The notes beneath the pieces were generated by a model. The model made no database searches and was not told the DNA's origin. It saw only the letters and a list, made by a program, of their open reading frames with translations. Below, one piece after another: positions 1-8,325 of a stretch of 37,077 bases of DNA; position 1 is the stretch's first letter; each line of letters begins with the position of its first letter. Source of the stretch: CAZCBN01 sp964496975 (GTDB lineage: Bacteria; Planctomycetota; Phycisphaerae; Phycisphaerales; UBA1924); contig CAZCBN010000019.1 in NCBI GenBank assembly GCA_964496975.1, forward strand, positions 1 through 37,077, in the 5' to 3' direction. A program made the translations under genes and the position numbers.

Positions 1-2
1 TC

Positions 3-143
3 TTCGCCGCCGGCGCCCGCGGCGTCGCCGTCAGCAGCGCCGTCTGCTCCGCCCGGCACCCGGGCGAGATCTGTGCGATGCTGATCGCCACCGCCCGCCG
101 CACGCACCCCGCCACACACACACAGCCCAGCGCCCGCCCATGA
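3..143 (+). CDS. thiE: Thiamine-phosphate synthase, C-terminal fragment (cut by window edge)
   Basis: The first bases encode the last 46 residues of a protein that begins outside the window. The visible start, FAAGARGVAVSSAV, followed about ten residues later by a helix-forming segment, matches the end of ThiE. In that family the final beta strand, (A)GA-GVAV-SA(I/V), binds the phosphate of the pyrimidine substrate. ThiE joins hydroxymethylpyrimidine pyrophosphate and thiazole phosphate to make thiamine monophosphate in the cytoplasm. The stop TGA (141-143) overlaps the ATG of the next gene as ATGA, so the two are probably translationally coupled. The last 15 or so residues (Thr/His/Pro-rich) are an unconserved tail. 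The call rests on a short stretch; another TIM-barrel enzyme with the same phosphate loop is possible. Confidence 0.62.
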   Translation, partial: FAAGARGVAVSSAVCSARHPGEICAMLIATARRTHPATHTQPSARP

Positions 144-2227
144 GAGACCAACCCATGACCACACCACGCCCGCACGCACCCACCCGCGCACACAACCGTC
201 TCTCCCGCCGCGGCGTCGTCGCCGCCTTCGCCGTCGCGTGCGTCGCCGGCGCAGTCGCCACCCTCCCCGCCGCCGCACAATCCGCGCCGCCCCAGCCCGC
301 CGCTTCAGCAGCAGCCGCCCCGCCCGCCCAGGCCGACCTCCCGCGCGGCGATCTCCTCCGCATGCCGCGGGAGGAGCGCGAGGCCCTCGAAAAGCGACTC
401 GGCGCCAGCATCGCGACGATCATCCCCCCGGCCGCCGACAGCCCCGGCTTCGGCCTCGCCGACCTGCGCGGCGACCCCATCGTCATCCAGGCGTGGAACG
501 CCCGCCGCGGCGCATCGCGCAAAAACCTGCAGACCGTCGCCGACGCGCTCGCCGCCCAAAAGGTCCCCGTCGCCCTCGTCGCCCTGCACGTGGGCGAGTC
601 CCGCGGCGACACCGACCCGGGCCTCAACGTCCCGGGCCTGACATTCCGCGCCGTTGCCGACGAGAACGGCGGCATCGCCCTCGCCCTCGCCCTCCGCGAG
701 GGCGTCGGCAACCTCATCGCCGACAAGGCCGGCGTCGTCCGCTACGCCGGCGTGCGGGCCGAGGCCGTGCCCGCCCTCGTCGCGGCCCTCGCCGCCGAGG
801 AGTCGCCCAAGCCCGCCGAGACCGACATCGCCGCCATCGCCGCCGCCGCGGCCCCCGCCGCGGGCGCCGACGTCTCCGGCCTGCTCCGCGACGCGGGCGA
901 GGCCATCGCCTCGGGCCGCGGGGCCCAGGCCGAGGCGTTGCTCATCCAGGCCGTCCGCGCCAACGCCGCCCGGGGCGTCGCCGCCGCGGCCGACCTTGCG
1001 ATCGCACGCGACCGCTCGCACCGCCCAATCGGCGTCTCGGTGCTCATGCAGCACGCCGACGGCCCCGCCGTCCTCCGCGTCATCGACGCCATGCACCCGG
1101 GCCGCAACGGCGACAGCCGCCGCTTCCTCGTCCGCTCCCTGGGCCGCAAGGACCTGCCCGACAAGGTCCGCGTGCTCGGCGCGCTGACGCGCGACGCCGA
1201 CCGCGAGGTGCAGATCGCCGCCGTCTACGCCCTCGCCGACCACCGCGACGCCGCCGCGATGGAGTTCCTGCTCCCCATCATGGACCGCCCGCCGCTGGAG
1301 ATCCCCTCCTGGGACGGCAACGAGCAGGAGCGGCTCGACATGGCCGTCTTCGGCACCGCCCGCGTCATCACGGGCCTGCGCTCGGGGCAGCGGAAGGACT
1401 TCGAGGCCTGGTTTGATCTCTACCGCCGCGACCCCGCTGCCGCCCAGCGTGCCGCCGCAGAGTCCGCCCGCGCCGTCGGCACGCTCTCGCCCCCCGTGCA
1501 GCGGTACGGCGAGACGTGGACCCAGCTCGCCGACGTCGACGTCGCCGTCCGCGCCGCGTCCCCCATGCCGCTGGACTTCAACGCCCTCTCCGCCGAGTTC
1601 GCGCGCAGCATCGCCGCCGCCCAGCGGGCGTCCGAGCCCTTCTTCGGCGTGGTCCACCTCCCGCCCTACCGCGTGTACGTGACGGACAAGGGCCGCTTCA
1701 CCTCCACCGCCGGCGGCAACAGCGACTACCCCGGCGCCTCCCGCGGCAACGAGCTCACGCTCCGGGGCGACACCGAACCCGGCTCTTCGCTCGCCCAGAT
1801 CATGTACCACGAGCACCTGAACGTCATGCAGGCCGCGCTCTTCGAGGACCAGCCCCGCTGGCTGCTCGAGGGCTTCGCCAGCAGCCTGCAGAACTCCCCC
1901 GAGGGCACCGTCTGGACGCCCGCGACACTGCAGGACGCCGGCATCGCCGACGCGCTGAACACGCCCGGCCTCTTCTCCTCCGCCATGTCGTGGGAGAGCG
2001 CCTCCTCCACGGGCCAGCAGGAAGCCCGCCAGTACGCCACCGCCCACGCCGCGGTCGACGTCCTCCGCTTCGGCGGCTTCGGGGCCGAGCCCGTGCGGCT
2101 CGCGTTCCTCATGAACGCCATCTCCCGAGGCGAGGGCGACCCGCAGGCGCTCGAGGCCGTCTACGGCCTGCGCATCGCCGACCTCGACCGCCGCGCGGCC
2201 CAGGTCCTCCTGCGCGTCGCGCCCTAA
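140..2227 (+). CDS. Secreted multidomain protein: thioredoxin-like fold, HEAT-like helices, degenerate peptidase-MA-like domain
   Basis: The 695-residue product has an N-terminal signal with a twin-arginine-like SRRGVV (residues 22-27), a hydrophobic stretch and an AAAQ-type cleavage region near residue 46, so export, perhaps by Tat, is likely. Residues about 85-220 read like a thioredoxin/AhpC fold without the active-site cysteines. Residues about 310-400 are alpha-helical and HEAT-like. The C-terminal part resembles peptidase-MA-type gluzincins: a YHEHLN box at 556-561 and an LLEGFAS segment whose Glu577 lies 20 residues after His557. The expected HExxH is HEHLN, so the second zinc-binding His is Asn561. 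It may be a non-catalytic binding protein. The start at 140 overlaps the thiE stop as ATGA; a second in-frame ATG is at 155. The true role is unknown. Confidence 0.72.
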   Translation: MRDQPMTTPRPHAPTRAHNRLSRRGVVAAFAVACVAGAVATLPAAAQSAPPQPAASAAAAPPAQADLPRGDLLRMPREEREALEKRLGASIATIIPPAADSPGFGLADLRGDPIVIQAWNARRGASRKNLQTVADALAAQKVPVALVALHVGESRGDTDPGLNVPGLTFRAVADENGGIALALALREGVGNLIADKAGVVRYAGVRAEAVPALVAALAAEESPKPAETDIAAIAAAAAPAAGADVSGLLRDAGEAIASGRGAQAEALLIQAVRANAARGVAAAADLAIARDRSHRPIGVSVLMQHADGPAVLRVIDAMHPGRNGDSRRFLVRSLGRKDLPDKVRVLGALTRDADREVQIAAVYALADHRDAAAMEFLLPIMDRPPLEIPSWDGNEQERLDMAVFGTARVITGLRSGQRKDFEAWFDLYRRDPAAAQRAAAESARAVGTLSPPVQRYGETWTQLADVDVAVRAASPMPLDFNALSAEFARSIAAAQRASEPFFGVVHLPPYRVYVTDKGRFTSTAGGNSDYPGASRGNELTLRGDTEPGSSLAQIMYHEHLNVMQAALFEDQPRWLLEGFASSLQNSPEGTVWTPATLQDAGIADALNTPGLFSSAMSWESASSTGQQEARQYATAHAAVDVLRFGGFGAEPVRLAFLMNAISRGEGDPQALEAVYGLRIADLDRRAAQVLLRVAP

Positions 2228-2292
2228 CGGCAACGCTCCCGAAACCCGTCGGCGGCCCGCCCCCAGCCCGGCCTCATCCCGGCGGCGTCCGC

Positions 2293-2298
2293 TACCAT
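2293..2298 (+). promoter_or_regulatory. -10 hexamer TACCAT for a probably leaderless M16 peptidase mRNA
   Basis: TACCAT lies 6 nt before the ATG at 2305. No Shine-Dalgarno sequence is visible in between or upstream. Transcription starting about 7 nt after a -10 box would begin at or next to the start codon. The same arrangement recurs at other genes in this window. Confidence 0.5.
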
Positions 2299-2304
2299 CG
2301 CCGC

Positions 2305-3525
2305 ATGGGTGTCACGTACCGCCATCACCGGCTCTCCAACGGCCTCGTCGTGCTGGGCGAGATCGACCCCGCGGCCCACTCCGCCGCAGCGGGTTTCTTT
2401 GTGCGCACCGGCGCCCGCGACGAGGACACGCGCCTGATGGGCGTGAGCCATTTCCTTGAACACATGATGTTCAAGGGCACCGCCCGCCTCACCGCCGAGG
2501 ACATCAACCGCGGCTTTGACGACATGGGCGCCCGCAACAACGCCTACACCAGCAGCGAGGTGACCTGCTTCTACGCCCACGTGCTGCCCGAGAAGCTCGA
2601 CCACGCCGTCGGCCTGCTCGCCGAAATGCTGCGACCCGCCCTGCGGCAGGACGACTTCGACACCGAGAAGAAGGTGATCCTCGAAGAAATCGCGATGTAC
2701 AAGGACAACCCCTTCTGGGTCCTGTACGAGGAGGCCGTGCAGCGCCACTACGCCGCGCACGGCATGGGCCACCGCGTGCTCGGCACCGCCGAGAGCGTGG
2801 GCGCGATGCAGCGCGACGAGATGGCCGCGTACTTCGAGTCGCGCTATGCCGCCGACAACACCGTGCTGAGCGTCGCCGGCCGGGTGGACTTTGACGCCGT
2901 GTGCGCCCGGGCCGAGGGGCTGTGCGGCTCGTGGCGTCCGCAGCGGCCGGCGCGCGACACGTCGCGCCCCCCGGTCGGCGCGGGCGGCTTTGAAATGCGC
3001 GACGAGAAGGTGAGCCGGGCGTACCTCATCGGCCTCGCCCCCGCGCCGAGCTCGCAGGACGACCGCCGCTACGCCGCCGCCCTCGCCGCGAGCGTGCTCG
3101 GCGCGAGCGACAACAGCCGCCTGCACTGGACGCTGATCGAGACCGGCCTCGCCGAAGAGGCCCAGGCCGCCTACGACCCGCACGACGGCACGGGCGACTA
3201 CTTCGTCTACGCCAGCGGCGAGCCCGATCGGGCCGACGAGATCTGGCAGGCCGTGCTGAAGGAGTGCGAGAACCTCGCCGCGTCGGTCGTGGACGATGAC
3301 CTCGCCCGGCTCAAGACCAAGCTCGAAACGTCCGTCACCCTCAGCGGCGAGCGGCCCGCGGACCGCATGCAGCGGCTCGGGCGCGTGTGGACGACGCTGG
3401 GCGTCTACGCCCCGCTGGAAGACGAGCTGGAGCGCATCCGCGCCGTCCGCGTGCAGGACGTGCGGGAGGTGCTGGAAGAGTTCGCGGTGCGGCCCGTGAC
3501 GTGGGGCCGCCTGCTGCCGGCGTGA
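2305..3525 (+). CDS. M16 family zinc metallopeptidase (processing-peptidase type)
   Basis: The 406-residue product is a single-repeat M16B peptidase, the length usual for bacterial pitrilysin/MPP-beta-like enzymes. The inverted zinc motif HFLEH is at 49-53. The third zinc ligand is one of the two glutamates at 127-128 (LEEIAMYKDNP), the expected distance downstream. Such enzymes degrade peptides or trim targeting peptides, usually as dimers with a clamshell chamber. No signal peptide is visible, so it is probably cytoplasmic. The open frame continues upstream through the preceding gene, but ATG 2305 (MGVTYRHHRLSNGL) is where family similarity begins, and a -10-like TACCAT sits 6 nt before it. 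It follows the secreted protein gene by 77 bp and converges on hemW. Confidence 0.93.
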   Translation: MGVTYRHHRLSNGLVVLGEIDPAAHSAAAGFFVRTGARDEDTRLMGVSHFLEHMMFKGTARLTAEDINRGFDDMGARNNAYTSSEVTCFYAHVLPEKLDHAVGLLAEMLRPALRQDDFDTEKKVILEEIAMYKDNPFWVLYEEAVQRHYAAHGMGHRVLGTAESVGAMQRDEMAAYFESRYAADNTVLSVAGRVDFDAVCARAEGLCGSWRPQRPARDTSRPPVGAGGFEMRDEKVSRAYLIGLAPAPSSQDDRRYAAALAASVLGASDNSRLHWTLIETGLAEEAQAAYDPHDGTGDYFVYASGEPDRADEIWQAVLKECENLAASVVDDDLARLKTKLETSVTLSGERPADRMQRLGRVWTTLGVYAPLEDELERIRAVRVQDVREVLEEFAVRPVTWGRLLPA

Positions 3526-3530
3526 GGCCC

Positions 3531-3553
3531 GCGCCGCCACACCGCGGCGGCGC
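3531..3553. terminator. Hairpin between convergent M16 peptidase and hemW genes
   Basis: Arms GCGCCGCC (3531-3538) and GGCGGCGC (3546-3553) are perfectly complementary with a 7-nt loop. The hairpin sits exactly between the two convergent stop codons and could end transcription from both sides. There is no T tract, so it is not a textbook intrinsic terminator. Confidence 0.5.
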
Positions 3554-3556
3554 CGG

Positions 3557-4831
3557 TCACGCGCGGTCCATCGAGCGTCGGAGCCCGTGCAGCGCGGCCA
3601 GCAGGTCGCGCGTGATGCCGTCGGCAAAGAGCAGGCCCGCGGGCGTCAGACGGAGCCGTCCCGCCGCGAGGGCGCCCTCATCAAGCCGCCGAAGCGAGCG
3701 GTGGGGGGCCAGTGCCGCGTCGAGTGCCGCCGGCGCGGCGGGGTGCAGCGACGCGGCGCGGGCCCGCAGCCGCGCGGCGTCGAGGCCCTCGTCCAGCCGC
3801 AGGCCCGCGAGCAGCACCTCGGCAAGGGCCCGCCACGCGTCGGGCGGCTCGTGGTCCACCACGGCGGGCAGGCCCGCGGTGTCGGTGTCCAGATACGTGT
3901 CGAGCCGGGGCGTGTTCTTCCAGCGGTGGCCCGCGAGGTGCGCCGAGGCGCTGGGCCCCGCGGCGAGCCACGCCTCCTGACGCCAGTACGCCAGATTGTG
4001 CCGGCACTCGCGCCCCGGCCTCGCGTAGTTGCTCACCTCGTAGCGGCGCAGGCCCGCGGCCTGCATCGCCGACGCGGCCAGCTCGAACATGTCGGCCTCC
4101 AGATCATCGTCCAGCGGCGTGAACTCACCCCGCTGCAGGCGAGCCGTCATCGCGGTGTTAGGCTCGTAGGTCAGGTTGTACGCCGAGAGGTGATCGGTGC
4201 CCAGCGCGAGGGCCGTTGCCAGGTCGTCCTCCCACTCGGCGAGCGTCTGCCCCGGCACGGCGTAGATCAGATCGAGCGACAGGTTGGTGATGCCCGCCTC
4301 GCGCGCGCGCCGGAAGGCGACGGCGACGTTCGCCGGGTTGTGCCACCGCTCGAGCGTCTTCAGGTGCCGCTCGTTGAACGACTGGGCGCCGACGCTCAGC
4401 CGGTTTACCCCGCCCGCGGCGAGCGTCGCGAGCAGCGGCGGGCCGCCCTCGTCGGCGACCGTCTCCGGGTTGCACTCCACGGTGAACTCGCCGGTACCGC
4501 CGGTGATCGCCGAAAGGTCAAAGTGCTCGTGCAGCGCGGCGAGCACGACGCGCCAGTGCGGCTCGGCCAGCAGCGTGGGCGTTCCGCCGCCGACGAAGAT
4601 GGTGCGGAGCGGCCGCGCCGCAAACGGGGCGAGGGCCACGAGTTCTCGGACCAAGCGACGGGTGAAGTCGGCCTGCCGGTCCCGCTTATCCACGATCGAG
4701 TAGAAGTCGCAGTAGTGGCACTTGTGCACGCAGAAGGGGATGTGCACGTACAGCGAGGCGGCCCGGGCCGCCGGGTCGGTGGCGGCGGGCCCCGCCAACG
4801 CCAGCGGGTGGGCCGGCGGCGGGGCGGGCAC
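3557..4831 (-). CDS. hemW: HemW-type radical SAM protein (heme chaperone; formerly coproporphyrinogen III oxidase-like)
   Basis: The product carries the radical-SAM iron-sulfur motif CVHKCHYC (three cysteines in CxxxCxxC) just after SLYVHIPF. The CDFYS continuation fits HemW rather than HemN, which has a further Cys. GGGTPT follows, with SVGAQSFN and a C-terminal winged-helix-like region. HemW binds heme and delivers it to respiratory enzymes; many family members are misannotated as HemN. The start is uncertain. GTG 4831 gives 424 residues, TTG 4798 gives 413 and GTG 4897 gives 446. None has a clear Shine-Dalgarno sequence, and codon use upstream of 4831 (ggt, caa, tca, agt) is unlike the gene body. 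The gene is divergent from the FHA gene. Confidence 0.9.
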   Translation of the reverse strand: MPAPPPAHPLALAGPAATDPAARAASLYVHIPFCVHKCHYCDFYSIVDKRDRQADFTRRLVRELVALAPFAARPLRTIFVGGGTPTLLAEPHWRVVLAALHEHFDLSAITGGTGEFTVECNPETVADEGGPPLLATLAAGGVNRLSVGAQSFNERHLKTLERWHNPANVAVAFRRAREAGITNLSLDLIYAVPGQTLAEWEDDLATALALGTDHLSAYNLTYEPNTAMTARLQRGEFTPLDDDLEADMFELAASAMQAAGLRRYEVSNYARPGRECRHNLAYWRQEAWLAAGPSASAHLAGHRWKNTPRLDTYLDTDTAGLPAVVDHEPPDAWRALAEVLLAGLRLDEGLDAARLRARAASLHPAAPAALDAALAPHRSLRRLDEGALAAGRLRLTPAGLLFADGITRDLLAALHGLRRSMDRA

Positions 4832-4942
4832 ACTTGAACCGGGGGCAGGCCCGGCGGGGCGTTGCCCGAGGAGGTCGATGGTCTTACCCTTTTCCACGGG
4901 GAATCGTTGGCGGGGGCGGGGCTGTGTGGAAGGCGTGCCGCT

Positions 4943-5443
4943 GTGAACGTTGAACTTGTCCGTGTGCTGTCGAACGGGAAGTCGATGCCCATGCCCCTCC
5001 GGCAGGGCACGACGGTGATGGGTCGCCAGACCGATTGCCAGGTCCGCATCCCGGCGGCCGACGTGTCGCGGCATCATTGCCAGGTCGAAAACGTCGGCAG
5101 CGTGCTGCGGGTCGCGGACCTCGGCTCCCGCAACGGCACCCTCGTCAACGGCGAGCGGGTCGACAAGCGCGACCTCACCGCGGGCGACGTCCTGACGGTC
5201 GGGCCTCTGGTGTTCGTCGTGCGCATCGCGGGGGTGCCGGAGCGGATCGACGCGGCCGCGTCCTACGCAAAGGGCCGCGCGGCGGCGGTGGGCGCCGAGG
5301 CCCGCGTCGAGCCGGGCGGCGTGACCAAAACGGTCACGTCCATGCCGCGTCCCGCCGCGGCCGCCGCGATGGACGACGCCGACAGCAGCAGCGTGATCGA
5401 CTTCGACTTTGACTTTGACGACGACGAAGCGCCGAAGCTGTGA
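4943..5443 (+). CDS. FHA domain protein
   Basis: The 166-residue product has an N-terminal forkhead-associated domain (about residues 3-95), a phosphothreonine-binding module. The signature residues are present: GR (27-28), S42-R43-H44-H45 and the GSRNGT turn (61-66). The second half is an Ala/Arg-rich linker ending in an acidic tail with repeated DFDFD and DDDE. No kinase, phosphatase or secretion gene lies next to it, so its partner is unknown. The GTG at 4943 is preferred because GGAAGG lies about 9 nt before it and the FHA fold begins there. The frame is open back to ATG 4862, but that would overlap the divergent hemW start region. Confidence 0.85.
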   Translation: MNVELVRVLSNGKSMPMPLRQGTTVMGRQTDCQVRIPAADVSRHHCQVENVGSVLRVADLGSRNGTLVNGERVDKRDLTAGDVLTVGPLVFVVRIAGVPERIDAAASYAKGRAAAVGAEARVEPGGVTKTVTSMPRPAAAAAMDDADSSSVIDFDFDFDDDEAPKL

Positions 5444-5498
5444 CCGCCGCGGGTCGGCGCGTCCGCGTCGCCGGCCGGCCCAGACGGGGCGAAGACCG

Positions 5499-5522
5499 CT
5501 TCAGGCCGCGCTTCAGGCCGCG
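5499..5522. repeat. Direct repeat of 12 bp at the 3' end of the zinc-ribbon gene
   Basis: GCTTCAGGCCGC occurs twice back to back. The second copy contains the stop codon of the minus-strand 59-residue gene and the first supplies another in-frame TGA immediately after it. It looks like a small local duplication. Confidence 0.55.
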
Positions 5523-5692
5523 TTGGTGTCGCGGTTGGGAGGCGTCGGCCGCTCGGTATGCCGGATGGGGACCCGCACCACGGTGCCGCAGTTTTTGCAC
5601 TTTACCGTCCGGCCCCGGGCCCGCTCGGGCACCGCAAGCACCTTGCGGCACGAGAGGTTGGGGCACATGAGCCTGACTGAATCTTGCGACAT
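5513..5692 (-). CDS. Small zinc-ribbon protein, 59 residues
   Basis: A short gene not visible as a long ORF. It begins MSQDSVRLMCPN and has two cysteine pairs, CPNLSC (residues 10-15) and CKNC (32-35), separated by a basic VPERARGRTVK stretch. This is the MJ0042/zinc-ribbon style (CP-C...G--VKC--C) often found at the start of planctomycete regulatory or membrane proteins, here as a stand-alone peptide. GAGGTG 11 nt before the ATG is a plausible ribosome binding site. It ends 70 bp from the convergent FHA gene and is divergent from purA. The function is unknown; nucleic-acid or protein binding is likely from the fold. Confidence 0.72.
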   Translation of the reverse strand: MSQDSVRLMCPNLSCRKVLAVPERARGRTVKCKNCGTVVRVPIRHTERPTPPNRDTNAA

Positions 5693-5846
5693 GGGCCGGA
5701 CTCACCTCGTGATTGCCACCGATATCGGCGGAACCGCGGGCGGCCTTCAGTCCCGGGCGAAACGGAGTGACGCATCCGATCTCTCGCCCGCCCCCTCCGC
5801 CCGCGCCGGCACCCCCGCCGCGGCCCACGCCCCGGGCGGTCTCGGC

Positions 5847-5852
5847 TAACCT
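5847..5852 (+). promoter_or_regulatory. Possible -10 box upstream of purA
   Basis: TAACCT is the same hexamer that precedes cdsA. Here it lies about 80 nt before the purA start, which would give a leader of about 75 nt. No convincing -35 element is seen. The rest of 5693-5933 holds no gene that I can support. Confidence 0.3.
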
Positions 5853-5933
5853 CACCCTTCCCCCTCGGTCGGTCACCCGGTCGGCCACGCGGCCGGCCAA
5901 ACGGGGGGCAACGCTTTGTTCGGGAGTGATCTG

Positions 5934-7295
5934 GTGGCTGAACGCAGCGGGACAGGTATCGCGGGCGGCGGGGGCACCGCTGTGGTCGGCCTGCAGTGGG
6001 GCGACGAGGGCAAGGGCAAAATCGTCGACATGCTCGCCGTCGAGCACGACGCCGTGGTCCGATACAACGGCGGCGCCAACGCGGGCCACTCCGTCGTCGT
6101 GAAGGGCGAGCGGTACGCCCTGCACCTCGTCCCCAGCGGCATCCTCTACCCGGGCAAGGCCGCCGTCATCGGCAACGGCGTGGTCGTCGACCCCGGGCGG
6201 CTCCGCGAAGAACTCGCCGGCCTTGAGCAGCGCGGCGTCGACACCGCGGGCCTCATGCTCTCCACCCGTGCGCACGTCGTGCTCGAGTACCACAAGGCCG
6301 AGGACGGCCTGCGCGAGGAGCTCCTGAAGGCGGGCAAGGCCGGCGAGCGCGTCGGCGCCGGCACAAGCCAGGAGATCGGCACCACCCGCCGCGGCATCGG
6401 CCCCGCCTACGCCGACAAGGTGACCCGTGCGACCGGCGTGCGCGTGGGCGACCTGCTGCGCCCCGACGTGCTTCGGCGAAAGGTCGAAACGGCCTGCGAG
6501 ATCAAAAACGCCCTGTTCGCAGGCCTCGCCGCCCGGGCCGGCATCGCCTGGACCCCCTTCGCCCCCGACGCGATTGTCGCCGAGATGCTCGCCCACGGCG
6601 AGGCCCTCCGCCCCCGAGTCCGTGACACCGTCTACCTCCTGAACGCGATGCTGTCCGACGGCAAGCGGCTGCTCTTTGAGGGCGCCAACGGCACCCTGCT
6701 CGACGTGGACCACGGCACCTACCCCTTCGTCACGAGCAGCAACGCGAGCGTGCTGGGCCTGGGGCCGGGCTCGGGCGTCGCGGGCCACCGCGTGCACCGG
6801 GTGATCGGGGTGATGAAGGCGTACAGCTCCCGCGTCGGCGGCGGGCCCATGCCGACGGAGCTGTTCGACGCCGTGGGCGAGGACATCCGCCAGCGGGGCC
6901 GGGAGTTTGGCACCACCACCGGCCGCCCGCGCCGCGTGGGCTGGCTAGATCTGGTGGCCGTGCGGTACGCCGCGATGATCAACGGCTGCACGGAGCTGGC
7001 CGTGACGCTGCTGGACGTGCTGGGCTCCATGGACGCCCTGCAGGTCTGCACGCGGTACCGCCTGGCGAACGGGGAGGAGACGGACCACTTCCCGGCCGAC
7101 GCCGCCGACCTGGCGGGGGCGAAGCCCGTGTACGAGGCGTGCCCGGCGTTCGGCGGCCAAGCCGACGCGGCCCGGTCGCTGCGCGAACTCCCGGCCGGGG
7201 CGCGGGCGTACCTTGATCGCGTGGAATCGTTTGTCGGGGTTCCCATCAAGTTGGTGAGCGTGGGGCCCGAACGGGAAAAGACGATCGTCGTGTAG
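5934..7295 (+). CDS. purA: Adenylosuccinate synthetase
   Basis: PurA joins IMP and aspartate with GTP hydrolysis, the first committed step from IMP to AMP, in the cytoplasm. The GTP-binding GDEGKGK loop, the NGGANAGHSVV segment with the catalytic His, the SNAS region and the GTTTGRPRRVGW loop are all present. The C-terminal guanine-binding end is complete. The GTG at 5934 gives 453 residues and has GGGAG 7 nt upstream. A TTG at 5916 would add six residues and also has a G-rich stretch before it, so the start is not certain. The gene stands between the divergent small zinc-ribbon gene and uppS (64 bp away), with no other purine gene in the window. Confidence 0.96.
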   Translation: MAERSGTGIAGGGGTAVVGLQWGDEGKGKIVDMLAVEHDAVVRYNGGANAGHSVVVKGERYALHLVPSGILYPGKAAVIGNGVVVDPGRLREELAGLEQRGVDTAGLMLSTRAHVVLEYHKAEDGLREELLKAGKAGERVGAGTSQEIGTTRRGIGPAYADKVTRATGVRVGDLLRPDVLRRKVETACEIKNALFAGLAARAGIAWTPFAPDAIVAEMLAHGEALRPRVRDTVYLLNAMLSDGKRLLFEGANGTLLDVDHGTYPFVTSSNASVLGLGPGSGVAGHRVHRVIGVMKAYSSRVGGGPMPTELFDAVGEDIRQRGREFGTTTGRPRRVGWLDLVAVRYAAMINGCTELAVTLLDVLGSMDALQVCTRYRLANGEETDHFPADAADLAGAKPVYEACPAFGGQADAARSLRELPAGARAYLDRVESFVGVPIKLVSVGPEREKTIVV

Positions 7296-7359
7296 CGCCC
7301 GGCCCCGGGCGCGCCCCGCGCGGGGCGCCGACGGGCCGGCCGCGTGTGGGGGGTTCACC

Positions 7360-8218
7360 GTGACGGCGATGCGGCTGGCGGCCCAACGGCCCGAGTCCGA
7401 GTCGGCGACGCTCGACGCCGCCGCCGAGGCCGCGCTGACGCAGATGCGGCGTCGCGAGCCCCGCGCCGACCCCCTCGCCCGCCTGCCCNNNNNNNNNNCT
7501 GCCCGATGTCCACCCCGCCGCCATCCCCCGGCACATCGCGATCATCATGGACGGCAACGGCCGCTGGGCCGCCCGGCGCGGCTTCCCCCGCGTCTTCGGC
7601 CACCGCAGCGGCGCCGCGTCCGTCCGCGCCGTCCTCACCGAGGCCCGCCTCCTGGGCGTCGAGTGCCTCACCCTCTACTCCTTCAGCAGCGAAAACTGGA
7701 AGCGCCCCGACGACGAGGTCCGCGGCCTTATGCAGCTCTGCGTCGACTACTGCGAGGGCGAGCGGGCCGAGCTGCGGCGGGAGAACACCCGCGTCCGCGT
7801 CATCGGCCGCCGCGAGGGGCTGCCGGCCGAGGTGCTCGCCGCGATCGACGCCCTTGAGGGCGCCACACGCGACTGCACCGGCACCACGCTCTGCCTCGCC
7901 ATCAACTACGGCTCACGGGCCGAACTCGCGGACGCGGCCCGGGCGATCGCACGCGACGTCGCCGCGGGGCGGCTCTCGCCCGAAGACGTCGACGAGCGGG
8001 CGATCGAAGCGCGGCTGAACACCGTGGGCCTGCCCGACCCCGACCTGCTGATCCGCACCGGCGGCGACCTGCGGGTGAGCAACTTCCTGCTGTGGCAGAT
8101 CAGCTACGCCGAGCTCTACGTGACCGAGACGCTGTGGCCCGACTTTGACGCCGGCGCGCTGCGCGAGGCGGTGCGGGCCTTCGCGGGCCGGTCTCGCCGG
8201 TTTGGCGGCTTGGGCTGA
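7360..8218 (+). CDS. uppS: Isoprenyl (undecaprenyl) diphosphate synthase, split only by an assembly gap
   Basis: The enzyme makes the polyprenyl diphosphate carrier for peptidoglycan and other envelope glycans. Family motifs are IAIIMDGNGRWA (catalytic Asp), LYSFSSENWKRP, and LIRTGGDLRVSNFLLWQ followed by YAELY near the C-terminus. The gene starts at GTG 7360, with a G-rich stretch just before it, and carries an N-terminal extension of about 45 residues beyond the usual family start. A 10-N run (7489-7498) puts the two halves in different frames. The six bases before the gap (CTGCCC) equal the six after it. Merging them gives ...DPLARLPDVHPAAIPRHIA, a continuous 280-residue protein. There is therefore no biological frameshift. 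The gene is followed by a hairpin and faces the lipoprotein gene. Confidence 0.93.
7489..7498. other. Assembly gap (10 N) inside uppS
   Basis: Ten Ns join two segments whose ends share the 6-bp CTGCCC. Collapsing the shared bases restores the uppS frame, so the true gap is probably negative (an overlap) rather than missing sequence. Confidence 0.8.
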
Positions 8219-8236
8219 AGGCGCGGCGGGCCGCTT

Positions 8237-8257
8237 GCCCAGGCGGTAAGCCTGGGC
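8237..8257. terminator. Perfect hairpin downstream of uppS
   Basis: GCCCAGGC (8237-8244) and GCCTGGGC (8250-8257) pair perfectly around the 5-nt loop GGTAA, 18 bp after the uppS stop. It probably stabilises or ends the uppS transcript. It has the same architecture (stem of 7-9 bp, 5-nt loop) as other hairpins in this window. Confidence 0.5.
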
Positions 8258-8274
8258 CATCGAACACAAGTCCT

Positions 8275-8325
8275 GCCGTCATTGTGGCGCAGCCGTCATG
8301 GCGCCCCAGCCGTCACGGTGGCCCA
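8275..8325. repeat. Three imperfect 17-bp tandem units
   Basis: Units starting at 8275, 8292 and 8309 each begin GCCGTCA and continue with a variable G/T/C part ending in CA. They run into the next hairpin. No coding potential is evident. Confidence 0.6.

Noticed and set aside
7344..8018. Real frameshift or pseudogene of uppS
   Set aside because: The frame change falls exactly at a 10-N run flanked by the same six bases. Merging the flanks gives an intact protein.
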